Source: an uncultured Prevotellaceae bacterium (GTDB lineage: Bacteria; Bacteroidota; Bacteroidia; Bacteroidales; Bacteroidaceae). From it: a stretch of DNA of 64,000 nt. Below, piece after piece: positions 63,382 to 64,000 of this stretch (its first letter is position 1; every line of letters starts with the position of its first letter). The DNA lies in assembly GCA_937877625.1 (NCBI GenBank), contig CALFJG010000043.1, forward strand, positions 6,288 to 70,287, in the 5' to 3' direction. Position numbers and translations under genes: made by a program. The notes beneath the pieces are model-generated. The model had not been told where the DNA came from. It was given only the letters and a program-made list of their open reading frames with translations, and did not search any database.

Positions 63382-63393
63382 ATACACCTAAAA

Positions 63394-63993
63394 TCATTGA
63401 AGCGTCCTCTGTTTATCGGGGTTGTACAGTCGCAATAAGTTCGCCAGAAGCAGTTCTCTTCTGTTGAGGGAAAGTCCCCTGTGGTTTCTGAGTTTTGTCT
63501 TGATGACAGAGTTGAGTGATTCCAGGGCATTGTTGGTATTGGGGACAGATCCGTCGGGGAAGTCCTGATAGGTGAACAGCATGCTCAGATGCGTTTTGAG
63601 GCTGTAATATGCGCTCCTGGTTCTCCTGTGCGTGAAGAAGGATTTCCCGTTATCCGAGACGGTCTTTTCCAGCAGGAAGGCCTTCCAGCGGTCGTGCCAG
63701 CCCTCCAGCATGGCACTGAACATTTCCTTGTTGGATGTTGTTAGTGCCGATGCGATTTTCTTCAATTCAATCGATGCGGGCAGTTTGGGCTTGTTGGTCA
63801 GCAGCTGGCGTATGCGCTGCATCTGGTGGAACTGGCATAGCTGGTAAGGCGTACCCGACAGCATCTCCTTGATCCCTGTAAAGCCGTCGCTCACAACGGC
63901 TTTCACCTCCAGCCCGCTTGCCTTTAGGTAATCCAGCCCCTCACGATAATCATCAAGCCTTTCCTTACGGTAAATGAACTTGAACCACAACAC
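63394..63993 (-). CDS. Transposase, C-terminal part (mutator/IS256-like), running off the window
   Basis: The 199-residue frame is the C-terminal part of a DDE transposase. It contains VKAVVSDGFTGIKEML, with the second acidic residue, then CQFHQMQRIRQLLTNKP, a C-x2-H/Q pattern typical of MULE/IS256-like enzymes. Later, NTNNALESLNSVIKTKLRNHRGLSLNRRELLLANLL carries the last Glu. The N-terminal part and the other end of the element lie beyond base 64000. It probably truncated the DUF2971-like gene. The subfamily assignment is from pattern memory. Confidence 0.8.
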   Translation of the reverse strand: MLWFKFIYRKERLDDYREGLDYLKASGLEVKAVVSDGFTGIKEMLSGTPYQLCQFHQMQRIRQLLTNKPKLPASIELKKIASALTTSNKEMFSAMLEGWHDRWKAFLLEKTVSDNGKSFFTHRRTRSAYYSLKTHLSMLFTYQDFPDGSVPNTNNALESLNSVIKTKLRNHRGLSLNRRELLLANLLRLYNPDKQRTLQ

Positions 63994-64000
63994 ATGGCTG

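Overview
The window looks like part of a chromosome of a Bacteroidales bacterium, most likely Prevotellaceae or a close relative. This rests on promoters of the Bacteroidetes type (a TAnnTTTG -7 box with a loose TTTG-like -33 box about 19 bases upstream), almost no Shine-Dalgarno use, a fused MurF-alanine racemase, and many Bacteroidetes-type families (GSCFA, DUF4250, DUF3822, DUF4738-like, fasciclin lipoprotein, GH20). The species cannot be named from the sequence alone. Both edges carry mobile-element sequence (a terminal repeat near base 126 and a transposase fragment from 63394), so the window probably lies between insertion sequences.

Left part (1-4300): tRNA-Glu and rpsT, then an array of AT-rich palindromic units, then a small accessory island. 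The island holds a GNAT/antitoxin-like pair with an in-frame amber codon, a PIN-domain (VapC-like) module and a YafQ-family module. The last two modules are unrelated in sequence, yet each is bracketed by the same two non-coding repeats: about 140 bp carrying the promoter upstream, and about 120 bp carrying a terminator plus leader downstream. A truncated secreted-protein gene sits between them.

Core housekeeping block (4472-28760): hpt, adk, obg and pgeF on the plus strand. Facing them on the minus strand are tig, clpP, clpX, a small ORF and a GH20 hexosaminidase. Then come a Na/phosphate symporter, a histidine kinase, a GSCFA protein, murF-alr, a run of exported proteins (lipoprotein, DNA/RNA endonuclease, transglutaminase-like protein), a glycosyltransferase divergent from pta, a helix-hairpin-helix protein and an MTA/SAH-type nucleosidase.

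Middle block (28789-45400): an RSH-family (p)ppGpp synthetase with a degenerate hydrolase domain. It is overlapped by 4 bp by the gene for a single-chain DNA methyltransferase with a nuclease-like N terminus, which is preceded by two small ORFs. Next are NudC, a phosphohexomutase, rsmD, a DUF3822 protein, a VanZ-like protein, DUF4250, two zinc-ribbon membrane proteins (one frameshifted, one with a SPOR domain), a RecD-like helicase, an acetyl-CoA hydrolase/transferase, msrA and a uracil-DNA-glycosylase-like protein.

Right block (45697-64000): an amber-interrupted lipoprotein gene, then the large transcription-translation cluster read leftward: tRNA-Tyr, tRNA-Gly, tRNA-Thr, tuf, tRNA-Trp, secE, nusG, rplK, rplA, rplJ, rplL, rpoB, rpoC. 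Upstream of it lies hpf. A fasciclin-domain lipoprotein follows, then a zone of palindromes and gene remnants, and a transposase running off the window.

Non-coding elements stand out. A 192-195 bp element with GGTGGGTTCTAT...ATAGAACCCACC ends occurs three times, plus one 57-bp internally deleted copy, and behaves like a MITE. Two arrays of about 21-bp palindromic units follow rpsT and the nucleosidase gene. A near-perfect 99-bp palindrome near 62800 shares its 20-base end with sequence at the left edge of the window.
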